From: Trabulsiella odontotermitis
GTDB taxonomy: Bacteria > Pseudomonadota > Gammaproteobacteria > Enterobacterales > Enterobacteriaceae
NCBI RefSeq assembly: GCF_001297775.1
Contig: NZ_LIFX01000014.1
Span: 119,796 to 183,795 of the forward strand
Direction of reading: 5' to 3'
Length of the DNA: 64,000 nucleotides
This document shows, piece by piece, positions 30,010 to 38,887 of this stretch. The position numbers and the translations under genes were made by a program. The first letter of the stretch is position 1. Every line of letters starts with the position of its first letter. Under the pieces are notes generated by a model that saw only the letters and a list, made by a program, of their open reading frames with translations, searched no databases and had not been told where the DNA came from.

Positions 30010-33000
30010 TTACTCACCCGGCAGAGTTCGCCCTGCAGCAGTCCAGGCCTTAATAAAATCATTCACATCAAAATCAATTTCTTCATCTTCCAGTACACTC
30101 AGCACTTCCTGATAGGAGCAATTGTTCATCCCTGGCTCCTGAATCCATCGTGTCAGCCCGCGTTGACTAATCACCCCTGACTCGGCCCGGATTTCACTTC
30201 TGAGCGAGAGCTGCATATGCATTGTATTACTGGGCTTTCCACCTGCGTGAGAAGACGTTTTTTTCCCGGAAGTCGAAGGTTTCGTTGGGGCCTGCCGAGT
30301 TTCATCCTGTTTAAATTCCTTTATCCACAAACTAACCTTAGTCTTTGATGTTTTTAGCTTTTTGGCAATCTCATTTTGACTGATTCCTTTACGGGACATT
30401 TGTACTGCTTCTGCTTTTCTTGGATCGTCGGCTTTGAGTTGCTTACGAGATGAAAGCCAGGTTTTATGCTCCTGCCATCCCACCATCGTACTCTTTCGCA
30501 CTCCTGTGTCTCTCTCAATTTCCGCAAGCGACAACTTTCCTTCAGTTAAAAGACGCTTAGCTTCACATTTATTTTTTTCTTTTAACTCCTCTGCTGCATT
30601 TAATTTCTTACTTAATACAATCATCTCTTCTGTTGGATTGTTTTCGATACGTCTGGCGCGACTTAATTTATGTGAAAAAGATGTTGACGTTGTCACATGA
30701 TGCTTCAACATTTTATGTTCACATTCCAGACAAACATTACGGGAAGGTTCAATATGTTTGATGTTGCCGACGTTATTTATCATTGACTCTTCCGCATGCC
30801 CTTGTGCATCAATAATGTTGATGTTGTTTTTTTTCGCCCAGCGCTGTAATTTCAACGGGAAAGGATAACTACTGGATGAAATGTAATATTTTTCATTTCC
30901 GTCAACTCCAATGGCTGTTGTTGTGCAATCACGCGTGTAGGGATCAAGTTCATCAGTAGCGGCAGATAACATCTTCTTCATTTTTTTCTGAATTACTGGT
31001 GCGATATTTTCTTCTGTCCTTCTCTTTTTCTTCATATCAGAAATCTGTGTGATGAGTGTTTGTTCGGTTGTTGATGACGAAGACGCATCGCTACTGACTT
31101 TTATTTTCTTCCAGTTTCCCTTCCATTGATGTAAGGTACGCTCGGCAACATTTGTCTCTTTAGCAATTTTTCTTACTGATTGACCTTCTTTCAGAAGTTG
31201 TTTGGCTTTTTCTTTATCCTGCAAAGCTGCTTTTTTCTGTTTTTCAGGCCTTCGCGCTTTATATTCATCCATTCGGCGTAAAGTCCCTGTTGGTATCCCG
31301 GTATTTTTCGATATCACAATAAGGTCTTTATGCTTTATTATCTCTTTTTCGCTAAAAAGTTGAACCGCTTTTTGTCTGCCCAGTATTTTATTCGCTTTTA
31401 TCTGATTTTCCTGATCTCTGATTGCCCGGTATGATGGCCACTTTGCAATACGAGAACGTGGAATACCCGTTTTTTGCTCGATGAACCTGGCAGAAAGTTT
31501 GTTTTCCACCAGGCGTTCAGCCCATTCAGTATCGGTTTCTCCTTTTATTCGCAACAACATGTCGCTGGTGATTTTGATTTCCGATATCCCTGAAGGTGGT
31601 TGTACGAATTGTTGATCCAGGGAACTGCTGGCTGCCAGCATCGTTTTTTTGACTTTACGCGTGCATGTCGCTGTTGTTCCATATTCTACCTTTCCTGCTT
31701 CAAGTTTCAGGTAACTCCCTCCACCAGTCAGCGTGACACGTTTTTTCCCGGTAACAGCAATATCGCTGGCTGAAGCCAGAGTAAGCTTCTTCTCTGCAAA
31801 AAGCGCCATGCTGTCACTCTGAGCCTGTATGTCTACAGGCCCTTCTGCGGATTTCAGACTCAGTTGCCCCGTTCGGGCAAACAGTCCCAGCTTTTCTCCA
31901 GCCAGTGCCGTCATATTGCCCATCACTCCGGCACTGATATCCTCTCCGGCGTTTAATGAGATGTTTCCGGTTGCAGCCAGTTGCATGTTTTCGCCGCTGG
32001 TCAGTGCCACCCCTTCCGGTGCTGAGAAAAGAACGGATTCATTAAGTGGTTTCAGGCGCTGTTCGAGCAGTATCACCTGGTCATTGACATGTGTCTTTAA
32101 CGCCTGCGCTTGCTCTGCCGCCATTTCTAGCTGTCGCAAATGTTCATTGAGCCCGCCGATTTCTTTCAGCGCCTCCTCCATAGCCTGCGCATCTCCCTGG
32201 GCTTTAGCTTGTCCATCTGCACTGACAAAGAGACCTTTACCCGCTCGTATTGTGCCCCATTCATCAGTGCGCAACTCCAGGCCTGTACCACGAGGTGTTT
32301 CCTGACTGTCCACGACATGCCCAATGTTGAGCTGCGTTTTACCGTATTCTGTAGTGAGTCTGATATGCTCCTCACCACATTTGTCTTCCATCTGCAATGT
32401 TGAATCGGCAGGTGTTCTGAGAATGTTTCGGGTGTGGTTATCGCGGTTCACAAGGTCCGGATGCTCAGAGTCATGCAGAGCATAAGCGATGTACGGCAGA
32501 TCGATGTCGCCATTGCTCCAGGCAATCGCCACTTCCGTCCCGTCAATAAGAGGCGTATGCCATCCCAGCGTTTCGCCAGCCGTCGGTTTCGCCATGCGAA
32601 GCCACAAATAGCCCTCCCCCTGTTTCGTTCCCTCCCGGTCAAAATCAAGCTTCACCCGATATCGCCCCTGCTCGTCAAGACAGGCGTAGATATCATTTTT
32701 TTGCTGCCCCTCAACACGGGCCGGGAGGGTGCCGGGAATAACCGGACGCGGGATTTCCTCCGGACGAAAACAGTAGCTTTCACTGTAAGGCATGCCCCAG
32801 ACAGAAACATGCAAACGGGTATCACGGGCCCCCCGGAATGTCACAAGGGTAAGGACGACTCCCTTTTGCAGGGCAGCAATAGCATTGCCCTGCGGTTCCA
32901 GCACCTGTCCGGGCGTAAGACCGGAGGCATTACTGAACAGGTGAATGAGTGTCGCCCTGTTCAGTTCACGTTCATGGTGGATACGGGCATAAAACACTCC

Positions 33001-33846
33001 ACTTTCTGTTTCCGGCTCCAGGTTTGCGTCATCACCTGCTATACGGTACGGCACCGAGTAACGGTATTGCTCCCCGGTAGTTACCGCATCGTTACGTACG
33101 CTGACCGTAGCATCCAGCGGCGTAGTGGCGGTGCGATAATTGTAATCACGTGTCGTGACCATACCCGCTGCAACGTTGTGCCAGGTTCTCACGCCCCACA
33201 ATGACTCTGCCGTGCCGTCGGATAACCCCGATGGTTCGCTGTAAGGCAAACGTATATCAAACTGATAGTTAAGCTGGCTGTCGGCAAAGATGAAAACATC
33301 GAGTTCGCGGGCGTTATCCATCTCCGTACGCCAGTAAATGCCCACTTCAGACAGAATACGCTGGATAAAACGTAAATCCGTTTCCTGCCACTGGGTAATG
33401 AGCTCACGTGTCGGGTAACTGTGCTCCAGACGAAACTCAAAATCCGGCCCTTCCAGCCCATGTTTACGCAAGACCTGCTCCACAACTTCCGGTACCGACT
33501 GGTTCTGGAAAACGGCGCACTGCCGGGTGTACGCCAGGAGTGACATTCGTGAACTCAGCGTGACCCGATAATGTGACTGGTCTCTGGAGGTGGACAGCCA
33601 TTCCATGCGGGTTATGACCCCATAGACGTATTTACCGCTACGCATCCGGAAGGAGGCATATTTCATCAGCACTTCTTCCGGAGGAATGTTCTCCTGTTGT
33701 GTGGTGAACTCGATGTCCCAGTTAAACGGCTCGCTCAGTGCTTCCCGGCCACGAAAGCGCAGGACATCAGGCTTTACCGGACAACCATCGATCTCCAGAA
33801 TATAGCGGGTCTGCCCGTCAAAAAGCGCTAACCTGTTATCCATCAC
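30010..33846 (-). CDS. vgrG: Evolved VgrG with C-terminal deaminase and helix-turn-helix repeats
   Basis: This 1278-residue VgrG is a T6SS spike with a covalently attached effector. Residues about 1-480 form the gp27/gp5-like core (VVEQVLRKHGLEGPDFEFRL, RYRVKLDFDREGTKQG) and about 490-725 the DUF2345 beta-helix. The tail (about 730-1278) is lysine-rich. It has HTH-like units at about 776-806, 825-862 and 880-912, a deaminase-like domain at about 968-1050 with H1017-A-E1019 and C1039-x2-C1042, then further units at about 1095-1127, 1145-1176 and a weaker one at 1211-1238. Numbering is from the GTG at 33846; an ATG follows at once, behind AAGGA. A DUF416-like gene follows. Confidence 0.9.
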   Translation of the reverse strand: MMDNRLALFDGQTRYILEIDGCPVKPDVLRFRGREALSEPFNWDIEFTTQQENIPPEEVLMKYASFRMRSGKYVYGVITRMEWLSTSRDQSHYRVTLSSRMSLLAYTRQCAVFQNQSVPEVVEQVLRKHGLEGPDFEFRLEHSYPTRELITQWQETDLRFIQRILSEVGIYWRTEMDNARELDVFIFADSQLNYQFDIRLPYSEPSGLSDGTAESLWGVRTWHNVAAGMVTTRDYNYRTATTPLDATVSVRNDAVTTGEQYRYSVPYRIAGDDANLEPETESGVFYARIHHERELNRATLIHLFSNASGLTPGQVLEPQGNAIAALQKGVVLTLVTFRGARDTRLHVSVWGMPYSESYCFRPEEIPRPVIPGTLPARVEGQQKNDIYACLDEQGRYRVKLDFDREGTKQGEGYLWLRMAKPTAGETLGWHTPLIDGTEVAIAWSNGDIDLPYIAYALHDSEHPDLVNRDNHTRNILRTPADSTLQMEDKCGEEHIRLTTEYGKTQLNIGHVVDSQETPRGTGLELRTDEWGTIRAGKGLFVSADGQAKAQGDAQAMEEALKEIGGLNEHLRQLEMAAEQAQALKTHVNDQVILLEQRLKPLNESVLFSAPEGVALTSGENMQLAATGNISLNAGEDISAGVMGNMTALAGEKLGLFARTGQLSLKSAEGPVDIQAQSDSMALFAEKKLTLASASDIAVTGKKRVTLTGGGSYLKLEAGKVEYGTTATCTRKVKKTMLAASSSLDQQFVQPPSGISEIKITSDMLLRIKGETDTEWAERLVENKLSARFIEQKTGIPRSRIAKWPSYRAIRDQENQIKANKILGRQKAVQLFSEKEIIKHKDLIVISKNTGIPTGTLRRMDEYKARRPEKQKKAALQDKEKAKQLLKEGQSVRKIAKETNVAERTLHQWKGNWKKIKVSSDASSSSTTEQTLITQISDMKKKRRTEENIAPVIQKKMKKMLSAATDELDPYTRDCTTTAIGVDGNEKYYISSSSYPFPLKLQRWAKKNNINIIDAQGHAEESMINNVGNIKHIEPSRNVCLECEHKMLKHHVTTSTSFSHKLSRARRIENNPTEEMIVLSKKLNAAEELKEKNKCEAKRLLTEGKLSLAEIERDTGVRKSTMVGWQEHKTWLSSRKQLKADDPRKAEAVQMSRKGISQNEIAKKLKTSKTKVSLWIKEFKQDETRQAPTKPSTSGKKTSSHAGGKPSNTMHMQLSLRSEIRAESGVISQRGLTRWIQEPGMNNCSYQEVLSVLEDEEIDFDVNDFIKAWTAAGRTLPGE
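30133..31521 (-). repeat. Five to six helix-turn-helix-like repeats flanking the deaminase domain
   Basis: Repeated units follow the pattern LLKEG-S-x2-EIAKETGV-x3-TL-x2-W. Clear examples are QSVRKIAKETNVAERTLHQW (about 889-908), LSLAEIERDTGVRKSTMVGW (1105-1124) and ISQNEIAKKLKTSKTKVSLW (1155-1174). A first unit SARFIEQKTGIPRSRIAKW and a second VISKNTGIPTGTLRRM precede the deaminase; a degenerate last one, EIRAESGVISQRGLTRWI, closes the protein. The form resembles transposase or resolvase DNA-binding HTH units. Confidence 0.7.
30697..30945 (-). other. Deaminase-like toxin domain within the VgrG tail
   Basis: Residues about 968-1050. A first strand and helix (CTTTAIGVDGNEKYYISSSS, then PLKLQRWAKK) lead to GHAEESMINN and IEPSRNVCLECEHKML. 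His1017, Cys1039 and Cys1042 would hold zinc and Glu1019 would act as proton shuttle, the layout of the cytidine deaminase superfamily found in polymorphic toxins (YwqJ and DddA-type groups). The exact family is not resolved by eye. Confidence 0.75.
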
Positions 33847-33847
33847 G

Positions 33848-34372
33848 TTATTCCTTTACCGGCACAAGGCTGAGCCATCCGTCACCCAGTTCAATCGTGC
33901 GGGGTTTATCCGGGTCGAGATCGTCACGGGTCAGCACCATGCGCCAGCGATTGTCTTTCAGATCCGGCCGGTTGAACAGTCCCACCACGGCCACGAACTG
34001 TGTGTTTTCATCCATAGGCACATTGAGCGTCACACTACCTTCAGGCATCACCAGCAGTTCTTTTGACACCAGTACGTCTTCCTTAAGCACCGTATCGGCA
34101 TTGCGCAGCAGTGTCTGGTAATCAGCAGCATCAACCGCTTTACGATCCCTCAGTTGATAGATCCGTACCATCGTCGCCAGCGGGGTCTGTGCGCCATCAG
34201 CGTTAATCGCTGTGCGTGGGGTAAAATCCAGATGCAGCGTTTTAATTTTTTGGTAGAAGATGGATTTCGTGATACTGGCCGTACCGTCCGTAACAGTCTG
34301 AGCCAGACCACAGCCAGTGAGTACACCGCAGACAATAAGCGGCAGCGCCCACCAGCGGGTTACTGTTGCCAT
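33848..34372 (-). CDS. tssJ: T6SS outer membrane lipoprotein TssJ
   Basis: TssJ anchors the TssL-TssM membrane complex to the outer membrane. The 174-residue precursor has a lipoprotein signal (WWALPLIVCGVLTGC, acylated Cys21) with Gly at +2, which allows outer membrane sorting. The mature part has the expected two-layer beta fold pattern (TAINADGAQTPLATMVRIYQ, then FVAVVGLFNRPDL). It lies between tssG and the deaminase vgrG; the stop is only one or four bases from the vgrG start. Confidence 0.92.
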   Translation of the reverse strand: MATVTRWWALPLIVCGVLTGCGLAQTVTDGTASITKSIFYQKIKTLHLDFTPRTAINADGAQTPLATMVRIYQLRDRKAVDAADYQTLLRNADTVLKEDVLVSKELLVMPEGSVTLNVPMDENTQFVAVVGLFNRPDLKDNRWRMVLTRDDLDPDKPRTIELGDGWLSLVPVKE

Positions 34373-34408
34373 TCAAAAAGATCCTTTATTAAGAGTGGGA
34401 ATACGTAG

Positions 34409-35491
34409 TTAGTCGAAGCGGTAATGTCCGTCTTCAGCGGGGGGTAAGGCTGAACATTTCAACCCTTCATAGCAGCCAGAACTGACAGTCTGAGTCTCCC
34501 GGTTATTGCTGAGCTTGCCTGCTTTCAGCCCCAGCAAACCGGTACGACCCAGTTGAATACGTCTGCCTGTGCCAAGGCGAGGCTCAGGTAATAACCGCAC
34601 GGGTACCGTGAGGCGCAGCCGGGCATCGCTGCGGTAACCAAGATAGACGCGTAAAAGGGCCAGCAGATCGGTATGGAGGACACCACCGGGTAACCAGCCC
34701 TCTGCCTCGTTCGGATCACTTGTTTCAAGCGTCACAAGTACCCGACTGCATGATTCTTGTGCCGTCTTGCCCAGTGTGGCTCTTTGCGAAAGACGGACCC
34801 GTTTTCTGGTATCCAGACCACTGCGGTTATCAATTTGAACCTTAACCGGATCGGGTTCGGTGATAATAGCCCGGGTATTCGGCGCCAGCAGACTTACCAG
34901 AGCCCGAATGCCTTCGGCATTGCGGGTGGGCAATCGCATGGTACCCAGCAAGGCCAGGAAGCGTGAAACCGGCGTTGCTACATGTTCTGCGGTGCCCGGT
35001 ATCCCCAGCCCTACCAGCCCCAGCAGACACTGTGATGTGGCATCGCGGCCACCAGCTTCGAAGGTGGCTGGATACGCATATTTTCGCCAGATCCGATAAT
35101 ACTGCGTGGTGATACGGTGGCTGAAAATGTCCAGGAATGCCGTGACGGCCTCATGCCCGTCGCGGCGCTGCGCTATGTCGTCGAGGTAGGACGTCGGCAG
35201 AGGTGAGTCCACGCCGTACATCCCCAGAAATGTCGTACGGACCGTTGGTGGCAAATCAGGTTGGTCTTCGTCGGTCTCAACCGCTTTGAGGGTACTGACC
35301 GGGAAACCCATACCAGGCCAGGGTCTGAATCGTACCGGATCGTCGCCCGGGTGACTGGTGGTGCCCAGTTTCGGCGCGTCCGGCTTTTCCTGCTCCAGCA
35401 ACTGGCAGAAACGATAAAAATTGGCCCGCCAGATGTCCTTATTAAGGGCCAGCGTCAGCCTGGTACGTGCTGGCTGTGATTCTCGCGCCAT
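34409..35491 (-). CDS. tssG: T6SS baseplate wedge protein TssG
   Basis: TssG (VasB) forms the wedge trunk with two TssF copies. The 360-residue product has the family N-terminus (NFYRFCQLLEQEKPDAPKLG), then VRFRPWPGMGFP near residue 53 and FLGMYGVDSPLPTSYLDDI near 88, followed by FLDIFSHRITTQYYRIWRKY. The start overlaps the tssF end by 37 bases, a common arrangement for this pair. Confidence 0.95.
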   Translation of the reverse strand: MARESQPARTRLTLALNKDIWRANFYRFCQLLEQEKPDAPKLGTTSHPGDDPVRFRPWPGMGFPVSTLKAVETDEDQPDLPPTVRTTFLGMYGVDSPLPTSYLDDIAQRRDGHEAVTAFLDIFSHRITTQYYRIWRKYAYPATFEAGGRDATSQCLLGLVGLGIPGTAEHVATPVSRFLALLGTMRLPTRNAEGIRALVSLLAPNTRAIITEPDPVKVQIDNRSGLDTRKRVRLSQRATLGKTAQESCSRVLVTLETSDPNEAEGWLPGGVLHTDLLALLRVYLGYRSDARLRLTVPVRLLPEPRLGTGRRIQLGRTGLLGLKAGKLSNNRETQTVSSGCYEGLKCSALPPAEDGHYRFD

Positions 35492-37224
35492 CTCAGTCGT
35501 TTCCCTGTTGGTTGCAGCACCAGCGTGAGCTGGTTAAAGAGGTGAATATCCGCATAGAGCGTGAAGAACCGGTGCAGCATCTCGCCGAAGAGATTCACAT
35601 CGCCCTCGCCTGCAAAATTATCCGTATTCAGCGTGACCTCAATGTCTACGCCACGCAGCATAAAACCTTTCTCAAAACGACGGATCAGGGTGTGCTTTAC
35701 AGCGAGTATCGCTTCAAGCCGCCGACGGTTCATCTCATCGTCGGTCCAGTCATACAGCGCCAGCGTTCCGCGGAGTACTTCAGGATTGTCCATCATGCTG
35801 AGGAAGTTTGATCCAAGGTGACTCATCACCCGCCAGTGAAAACGGTCGTTTGCAGGGGGATACAGCGGCATCGTCGGTGCTGTGACATTCAGAACCCTGA
35901 CGGGCACCTTGCCAGTTTTGACCACCCTGTCCAGCAGGGTGCTTTCCAGCGCTTTACGCGGAAGCTGGCCGTTGGTACCGGTTATTCGCATTGAGAGTGA
36001 TTCTGGTTTTTCAGACAGTTGTTCCAGTTCGAACGAGCGACCGCCCAGAATTAACCAGGTGTCATACATGCCTGAGGGACCACGTTTCACACGGGTATGG
36101 AAATAACGCTCCGGGGCATCGTGGCGCATCATACCGCCCCTGTGCCGGAAGCTGGTGAATGGCACATAGGGATGTTTGCCGTTCTTCACCGCGCCATGGA
36201 TGTTATCGACACTGTAAATCTCAGTGTGACCATCCTGAAGACGCAACGGCCTGAGCAGGTATTCGTTATCCAGCGGGTTAAGCGTCAGCGGGTCGGCTTC
36301 CAGGGTAAAGAGATTGATGACCGGCGCGCAGTGAAGCCGGAAATTTTCTGTCTCGAAAGGCAAATCTGCGGACCAGGATTCACTGAGGACAATGTCGATT
36401 TCAAACCAGGTGCTGGCCGCAGTGAGCCCGATAGTGTCGAGACCGCGCAGCTCAACAAACATAAACTTCGGACGAAAGCTGAAATATTCCAGCAGCAACT
36501 GGTAACCACTGAAGGCGGTATCGGCTTTCTTCCACAGGCCGTGATTGTCATCAAAGCCCAATGGTTTGCACCAGCCATCAAATTGATGACGTTCGGTGTA
36601 TGTCCCGGCATGACGGGCATACATCGCGTTAACGCGACGGGTCATTGCCAGATGCAGTGCTGAACTGACAGGGCTCTCTGCGTTGAGGAATATGGCGACG
36701 TTGTCGATCCCGGCTTTGCTCCAGTCCACTTTTTCAGGGCATTCGAAGCGCAGACGGATAGCAGAGCGGCCATCGGTTTCCGTATGCAGGCGGGCGTCCG
36801 CAAGATGCAATGGTTGCAGGGGAACATCGCGGGTCGTCCGATACTGGCAGGCGGTTTTATGCGGCCCGACAGGACGTGAAAGCACGGAGAAGCCTTCAGC
36901 CAGCATTTCGGCCTGACGCAGACTACGCCAGTCTGGCGAGAATTCGACGATGGCCAGCGACGGGATGGTCCGCATATAGTGCGGCCACAGCAGACTCACC
37001 AGCCCTTCGGTCAGTTCCGGGAGGTCATCATCCAGCTTTTCACGCAGACGGCCCATCAGAAAAGCAAAACCTTCGAACAGACGTTCCACGTAAGGATCTC
37101 GTGCGCCGGGTTTATCGAGATTAAGCATGGCTGCCCGATCCGGATGAGCCCGGGCAAACTCTTTACCCGCTTCGCGCAGATAGCGCATTTCAGCTTCGTA
37201 ATAGCGCAGGGTTAAATCATCCAT
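35455..37224 (-). CDS. tssF: T6SS baseplate wedge protein TssF
   Basis: TssF (VasA) is the main wedge protein of the baseplate. The 589-residue product opens with the typical LRYYEAEMRYLREAGKEFAR and PYVERLFEGFAFLMGRLREK and has LLWPHYMRTIPSLAIVEFSP near residue 77. It ends in the helical region before TssG. It follows tssA by 33 bases in the leftward operon. Confidence 0.95.
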   Translation of the reverse strand: MDDLTLRYYEAEMRYLREAGKEFARAHPDRAAMLNLDKPGARDPYVERLFEGFAFLMGRLREKLDDDLPELTEGLVSLLWPHYMRTIPSLAIVEFSPDWRSLRQAEMLAEGFSVLSRPVGPHKTACQYRTTRDVPLQPLHLADARLHTETDGRSAIRLRFECPEKVDWSKAGIDNVAIFLNAESPVSSALHLAMTRRVNAMYARHAGTYTERHQFDGWCKPLGFDDNHGLWKKADTAFSGYQLLLEYFSFRPKFMFVELRGLDTIGLTAASTWFEIDIVLSESWSADLPFETENFRLHCAPVINLFTLEADPLTLNPLDNEYLLRPLRLQDGHTEIYSVDNIHGAVKNGKHPYVPFTSFRHRGGMMRHDAPERYFHTRVKRGPSGMYDTWLILGGRSFELEQLSEKPESLSMRITGTNGQLPRKALESTLLDRVVKTGKVPVRVLNVTAPTMPLYPPANDRFHWRVMSHLGSNFLSMMDNPEVLRGTLALYDWTDDEMNRRRLEAILAVKHTLIRRFEKGFMLRGVDIEVTLNTDNFAGEGDVNLFGEMLHRFFTLYADIHLFNQLTLVLQPTGKRLRWRENHSQHVPG

Positions 37225-37257
37225 GTATGAAATTCCTGAAATTTTTTAAAGAGATAG

Positions 37258-38868
37258 TCAGCCACAGAGCACCATGGCACGGGCAGGATCAATGGCAATA
37301 AGTCCGGCAAGTAAGGACTCCATTTCAGGCAGCAGACGGGCTTTATCAGATTCGTTGCGACCGGCTTTCATACGTAACAACTTCAGGCGACGGGCCTGGA
37401 CTTCAAACAACAGCCCAGGTTCCCAGTCTCCCAGCGTCAGCTGTGGCGCACAGATGGTCAGTTCGCCAAGCAGATGAAGCGCCATTTCGTTTCGGCCATA
37501 CTGCTCTGCCACCCGGGCCATCAACAGGCGTACCAGCCAGCGGTGGCGCGGCGTATCCATTCCCGGTCGGGACTGAAGCCAGGCAAGCGCCGCTTCGGGG
37601 CCTTCCGTGTCGCCCTTTTCCATGGCTTCGGACTCAAGGAGCAACACATCGTCATCCTGGCTATTAACGACAGTCGCTGGCTCATCGCCGTACATCAGGC
37701 CGTCTTCATTCACTTTTTCAGCAATCCAGGCGGTGGTGACTTCGTCGGCAAAGGGCGTGCCATCACTCCATGCCATCCCTTCAAGGCCAGGCAGCCGTTT
37801 AAGCAGCAAACGCAGATCGAGAAGAACGGCGTCTTGCCAGGAATCCCACGGATGACCGGCATGGCTGAGCCCCTGCCAGAGATACCACTGGAGATCGAGC
37901 CAGAAATGATTGACCCCCTCGCAATACATCTGGCTGGCCTGCTCAACCAGCGCAGTCCAGTTTTTCTGAAGATATAGCCGTTTGAGTTGCGCACGATACT
38001 CGGGTTTCGGCGCTACCAGGCGGGTACGACCGCTACTGTCCAGTGGAGGGGGCTGATCGACCGTATCCCACCGCACGGTCTTAATCAGCCGGTGTGAAGC
38101 AAGCCAGCCCTGCGGTTGTTCGCTCAGCCAGCGGGAAAGTAACTTTGCCTGGTCGAGTAAATCGCGACCAGATTTCAATGCTGACAGTTGGGGTGAATCC
38201 GAATGGGCAAGTTCACGCCCATGCTCCTGAGCACTGCTGTTCTGGGGGACCAGTGCTTCCATGCCACCAGAGCGCGCCAGGCGGTTTTCGAGAGCGGTAC
38301 AAAGACCTGCAAAAGAAGGCCTTTCCTCTTCCGGCCAGTCAGAAACAGCTGATGCAAGAAGGTTAATGGCACCGATCGTCAGACTGGCATCGTTGCTGTC
38401 CACTTCGGGCCATAACAGCAGTGCATCAAGAACTTTTGCACTGTTCAGCCACTCCAGCGCAGCTTTACGGGCGGCGGGACGCTGCTGCGGATGACATGCC
38501 TGCCCGTAACGGGTGAGCATCGCGACCAGAAGCAGTAAGCCTTCAGACAATCCCTTTTCACCGTCGCGGGTGAGACGGGCCTGAATGTACCAGGTCACGA
38601 CACGAATATCTTTGGCGCATTCACAAAGGCACTTCTGGGCCAACTCACACAATAGCGCTGAATCGGTGCCCGAAAGTTTATTAATCTCTTCGCGCATCAA
38701 CTGAAAATTGTCATCGTATGCGGGATCGACCCCGGTTTCATGCTCTGCACTGAAAGGGCGTAGCCAGTTATCCCAGTGTGACAGGGCGTTATGTGCCCGG
38801 GATATAAGGCGCTGCTGTTCTTCTTTGCTGGTGGTGCAGGCAGTTAATAGATTTTCTGGTGAACTCAT
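37258..38868 (-). CDS. tssA: T6SS assembly protein TssA
   Basis: TssA primes and coordinates tail tube and sheath polymerisation at the distal end. The 536-residue product has an ImpA-type N-terminal domain (about 30-135: PFSAEHETGVDPAYDDNF, CAKDIRVVTWYIQARLTRDG) and a long C-terminal region resembling VasJ (HFWLDLQWYLWQGLSHAG, WLVRLLMARVAEQYGRNEMA), with no membrane segment. The VasL-like paralogue with a membrane segment lies at the operon end. It starts 19 bases after tssM. Confidence 0.9.
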   Translation of the reverse strand: MSSPENLLTACTTSKEEQQRLISRAHNALSHWDNWLRPFSAEHETGVDPAYDDNFQLMREEINKLSGTDSALLCELAQKCLCECAKDIRVVTWYIQARLTRDGEKGLSEGLLLLVAMLTRYGQACHPQQRPAARKAALEWLNSAKVLDALLLWPEVDSNDASLTIGAINLLASAVSDWPEEERPSFAGLCTALENRLARSGGMEALVPQNSSAQEHGRELAHSDSPQLSALKSGRDLLDQAKLLSRWLSEQPQGWLASHRLIKTVRWDTVDQPPPLDSSGRTRLVAPKPEYRAQLKRLYLQKNWTALVEQASQMYCEGVNHFWLDLQWYLWQGLSHAGHPWDSWQDAVLLDLRLLLKRLPGLEGMAWSDGTPFADEVTTAWIAEKVNEDGLMYGDEPATVVNSQDDDVLLLESEAMEKGDTEGPEAALAWLQSRPGMDTPRHRWLVRLLMARVAEQYGRNEMALHLLGELTICAPQLTLGDWEPGLLFEVQARRLKLLRMKAGRNESDKARLLPEMESLLAGLIAIDPARAMVLCG

Positions 38869-38887
38869 GCTTTTCTCTTTTTCATCG

